DNA of 6,210 nt, taken from NCBI RefSeq assembly GCF_046480435.1, contig NZ_PKGC01000209.1. One strand, 5' to 3'. Both the position numbers and the translations under genes were made by a program. Each line of letters opens with the position of its first letter. Position 1 is the stretch's first letter. Positions 4,289 through 6,210 of this stretch are shown here, piece by piece. Source of the stretch: Limnospira platensis. GTDB taxonomy: Bacteria > Cyanobacteriota > Cyanobacteriia > Cyanobacteriales > Microcoleaceae. The notes beneath the pieces were generated by a model. It saw only the letters and a program-made list of their open reading frames with translations. It did not search any database and had not been told where the DNA came from.

Positions 4289-6079
4289 TTAGCGTTTAAC
4301 CAACTTTTTACTCACCTTACGCAGACGCACGGACTCAGGAGTAACCTCCACCAACTCATCAGGGCCGATATATTCTAAGGCACGTTCTAAACTCATATCC
4401 ATAGGAGTCTGTAATTGTACCAATTCATCCCCAGTAGCAGAACGGTGGTTAGTTAACTGCTTAGTTTTGCAGACATTTAACTCCAGGTCTTGGGGTCGGT
4501 TGTGTTCCCCAACAATCATACCTTTATAAACCTTAGTTCCTGGGGTAATGAAAAACACACCCCTATCCTCAGCATTTTTCAGGGCGTAGAAAGTGCTAAC
4601 CCCCTCTTCAAAAGAAATTAACACCCCATTGCGTCGCGCTTCAATATCTCCACTCATGGGACGATATTCTAGGAAGCTATGGTTCATAATCCCTTCACCA
4701 CGGGTCATCCGCATAAATTCCCCCCGGAAACCTACTAAACCACGGGCGGGAACTACAAATTCCAATTGGCCGCGACCATTAACCCCCATACGCATATCCT
4801 GCATTTCGGCGCGGCGCTGACCCAAACGTTCCATACAACTCCCTACAGCCTCTTCTGGAACATCTAAAACCAGATATTCAAAGGGTTCGCAGGGTTGACC
4901 GCTAACTTCTCGGTAAATTACCTGGGGTTGGGATACTTGGAACTCGTAACCCTCCCGGCGCATATTTTCAATTAAAATACCTAGATGGAGTTCCCCACGA
5001 CCGGAAACCATGAATTTATCAGGGGAGTCGGTTTCTTCAACCCGCAGGGCGACGTTAGTTTCTAATTCTCGCATTAAGCGATCGCGCAATTGTCGAGAAG
5101 TCACATAAGTACCTTCCTGACCTGCAAACGGGGAATCATTCACCGAGAAAGCCATTTGCAAGGTCGGTTCATCAACCCGGATTAAAGGTAAAGCCTGGGG
5201 TTCATTAGGACAGGTAATCGTTTCCCCAATATTTGCATCACTGAAACCAGCCACAGCTACTAGGTTTCCGGCGCTAGAGGATTCTAAATCAATCCGGCTC
5301 AGGCCTTCAAATCCCATTAACTTGGTGATTTTGCTACGGACTACCTCGCCATTTTCCTTAACTAAAGCAGCCTGTTGTCCGGCTCTAATCACCCCATTAT
5401 GGATTTTACCAATCACGATACGGCCGACATATTCGGAATAGTCTAGGGTGGTAACTTGCAGTTGTAGGGGCTTTTCTGGGTCGCCTACAGGTGGTGGTAC
5501 ATGGTCGATAATATACTCAAACAGGGGTTTCATATCTACCCCTTCCTCTTCCAAGTCCTGTTTGGCGTATCCTGCTAAACCTGATGCAAACAGATAGGGA
5601 AATTCGCACTGATCATCATCTGCCCCTAGTTCCAAGAATAGGTCGAGAACTTTATCAACTGCGCCATAGGGTTCGGCACGGGGGCGATCGATTTTGTTAA
5701 TCACCACAATGGGGCGGAGTCCCTTTTCTAGCGCCTTTTTCAGGACAAAGCGCGTTTGAGGCATCGGGCCTTCGTTAGCATCGACAATCAGTATACAGCC
5801 ATCAACCATACCTAGCACCCGTTCCACTTCTCCGCCAAAGTCGGCGTGGCCGGGGGTATCGACAATATTAATTAGTGTTTCTCCGTAGCGAACGGCGGTA
5901 TTTTTAGAGAGAATCGTAATTCCCCTTTCCCGTTCAATATCATTGGAGTCCATAATACAGTCCGGGACATCTTCCCCTTCCCGGAAAATACCGGACTGTT
6001 TGAGAAGAGCATCTACTAATGTGGTTTTGCCGTGATCGACGTGAGCGATAATAGCAACGTTGCGAATGGGAAGAGACAT
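4289..6079 (-). CDS. typA: Translational GTPase TypA/BipA
   Basis: TypA (BipA) is a ribosome-binding GTPase related to EF-G that assists ribosome assembly and translation, especially under cold and other stress. The 596 residues match the usual length of about 600. The GTPase domain (about 1-200) has AHVDHGKTT as the P-loop (12-20), RGIT as G2 (52-55), DTPGH as G3 (74-78), NKID as G4 (128-131) and SGL as G5 (166-168). An EF-Tu-like beta barrel follows (about 205-295, LQLQVTTLDYSEYVGRIVIG). Next are the EF-G III-like domain with GRGELHLGIL and the EF-G V-like domain with RRAEMQDM. The C-terminal TypA-specific domain ends in a basic tail, LRKVSKKLVKR. The ATG at 6079 gives the standard MSLPIRNVAIIAHVDHGKTT start, although no strong Shine-Dalgarno precedes it. 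The gene is monocistronic here. Confidence 0.97.
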   Translation of the reverse strand: MSLPIRNVAIIAHVDHGKTTLVDALLKQSGIFREGEDVPDCIMDSNDIERERGITILSKNTAVRYGETLINIVDTPGHADFGGEVERVLGMVDGCILIVDANEGPMPQTRFVLKKALEKGLRPIVVINKIDRPRAEPYGAVDKVLDLFLELGADDDQCEFPYLFASGLAGYAKQDLEEEGVDMKPLFEYIIDHVPPPVGDPEKPLQLQVTTLDYSEYVGRIVIGKIHNGVIRAGQQAALVKENGEVVRSKITKLMGFEGLSRIDLESSSAGNLVAVAGFSDANIGETITCPNEPQALPLIRVDEPTLQMAFSVNDSPFAGQEGTYVTSRQLRDRLMRELETNVALRVEETDSPDKFMVSGRGELHLGILIENMRREGYEFQVSQPQVIYREVSGQPCEPFEYLVLDVPEEAVGSCMERLGQRRAEMQDMRMGVNGRGQLEFVVPARGLVGFRGEFMRMTRGEGIMNHSFLEYRPMSGDIEARRNGVLISFEEGVSTFYALKNAEDRGVFFITPGTKVYKGMIVGEHNRPQDLELNVCKTKQLTNHRSATGDELVQLQTPMDMSLERALEYIGPDELVEVTPESVRLRKVSKKLVKR

Positions 6080-6140
6080 ACTTGATCAGTTGGGATAACA
6101 GAGATTATCTGGAAATGCAAAAATTTCACATCTCTTAATA

Positions 6141-6169
6141 ATTTTAACCTATCTGGCCGAAACTCACAA
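6141..6169 (-). promoter_or_regulatory. Candidate typA promoter
   Basis: On the minus strand, TTGTGA (6169-6164) and TAAAAT (6146-6141) are separated by 17 bp, the optimal spacing. Transcription would start near 6134, with a leader of about 55 nt. This is the best pair of boxes in front of typA and fits a housekeeping sigma factor. Confidence 0.5.
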
Positions 6170-6184
6170 AAAAACCTTTCCTTT

Positions 6185-6210
6185 CCCCCTCTCCCCCTCT
6201 CCCCCTCTCC
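6185..6210. repeat. 8-nt polypyrimidine tandem repeat at the window edge
   Basis: The unit CCCCCTCT occurs three times in perfect tandem (6185, 6193 and 6201), followed by CC at the end of the window, so it probably continues. On the typA strand it is a pure purine run just upstream of the candidate promoter. Confidence 0.9.

Noticed and set aside
4593..4820. 75-codon open frame antisense to typA
   Set aside because: Its basic, low-information composition is that of an antisense shadow of a conserved gene.
1..6210. CRISPR array, tRNA, rRNA or insertion sequence
   Set aside because: No spaced direct repeats of CRISPR size, no tRNA-like cloverleaf noticed in the spacers, and no transposase frame or flanking inverted repeats were found.

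Overview
The window looks like chromosomal DNA of a cyanobacterium, probably a filamentous one of the Oscillatoria/Arthrospira kind. Seven copies of the HIP1 octamer GCGATCGC (starting at 460, 518, 677, 1016, 2245, 3365 and 5078) and many partial copies point to cyanobacteria. So does a chlorophyll-biosynthesis gene of the BciB/HCAR family. The genus is an inference.

Layout, left to right. The 3' end of a HEPN-domain gene (+, 1-393) runs in from the left edge. A 151-bp convergent spacer with a 12-nt tandem repeat separates it from leuB (-, 545-1636), which encodes 3-isopropylmalate dehydrogenase. leuB shares a 118-bp divergent promoter region with a UspA-type universal stress protein (+, 1755-2222). 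Next comes bciB (+, 2419-3621), the ferredoxin-dependent 8-vinyl reductase of chlorophyll synthesis. It converges on a small minus-strand gene for a 64-residue membrane protein of unknown function (3754-3948). The right third is typA/bipA (-, 4289-6079), a ribosome-associated GTPase, with its likely promoter and a polypyrimidine tandem repeat at the window edge.

The most interesting part is 3935-4129. A very strong minus-strand promoter is followed by a leader of about 148 nt. This leader carries the conserved blocks of the glnA RNA motif (type I glutamine riboswitch): CGUUC paired with GAACG as P1, GACGGAAGUAGGG, and CGAAGGAACGCGCC. The gene directly behind it encodes the 64-residue membrane protein, so this unnamed protein is probably controlled by intracellular glutamine. 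The start codon sits in a hairpin loop, and the Shine-Dalgarno can also pair with the 5' part of the aptamer, which offers two possible expression platforms.

The other genes are household functions: leucine synthesis, stress response, chlorophyll synthesis and translation. They alternate in strand and look like independent transcription units rather than one operon.
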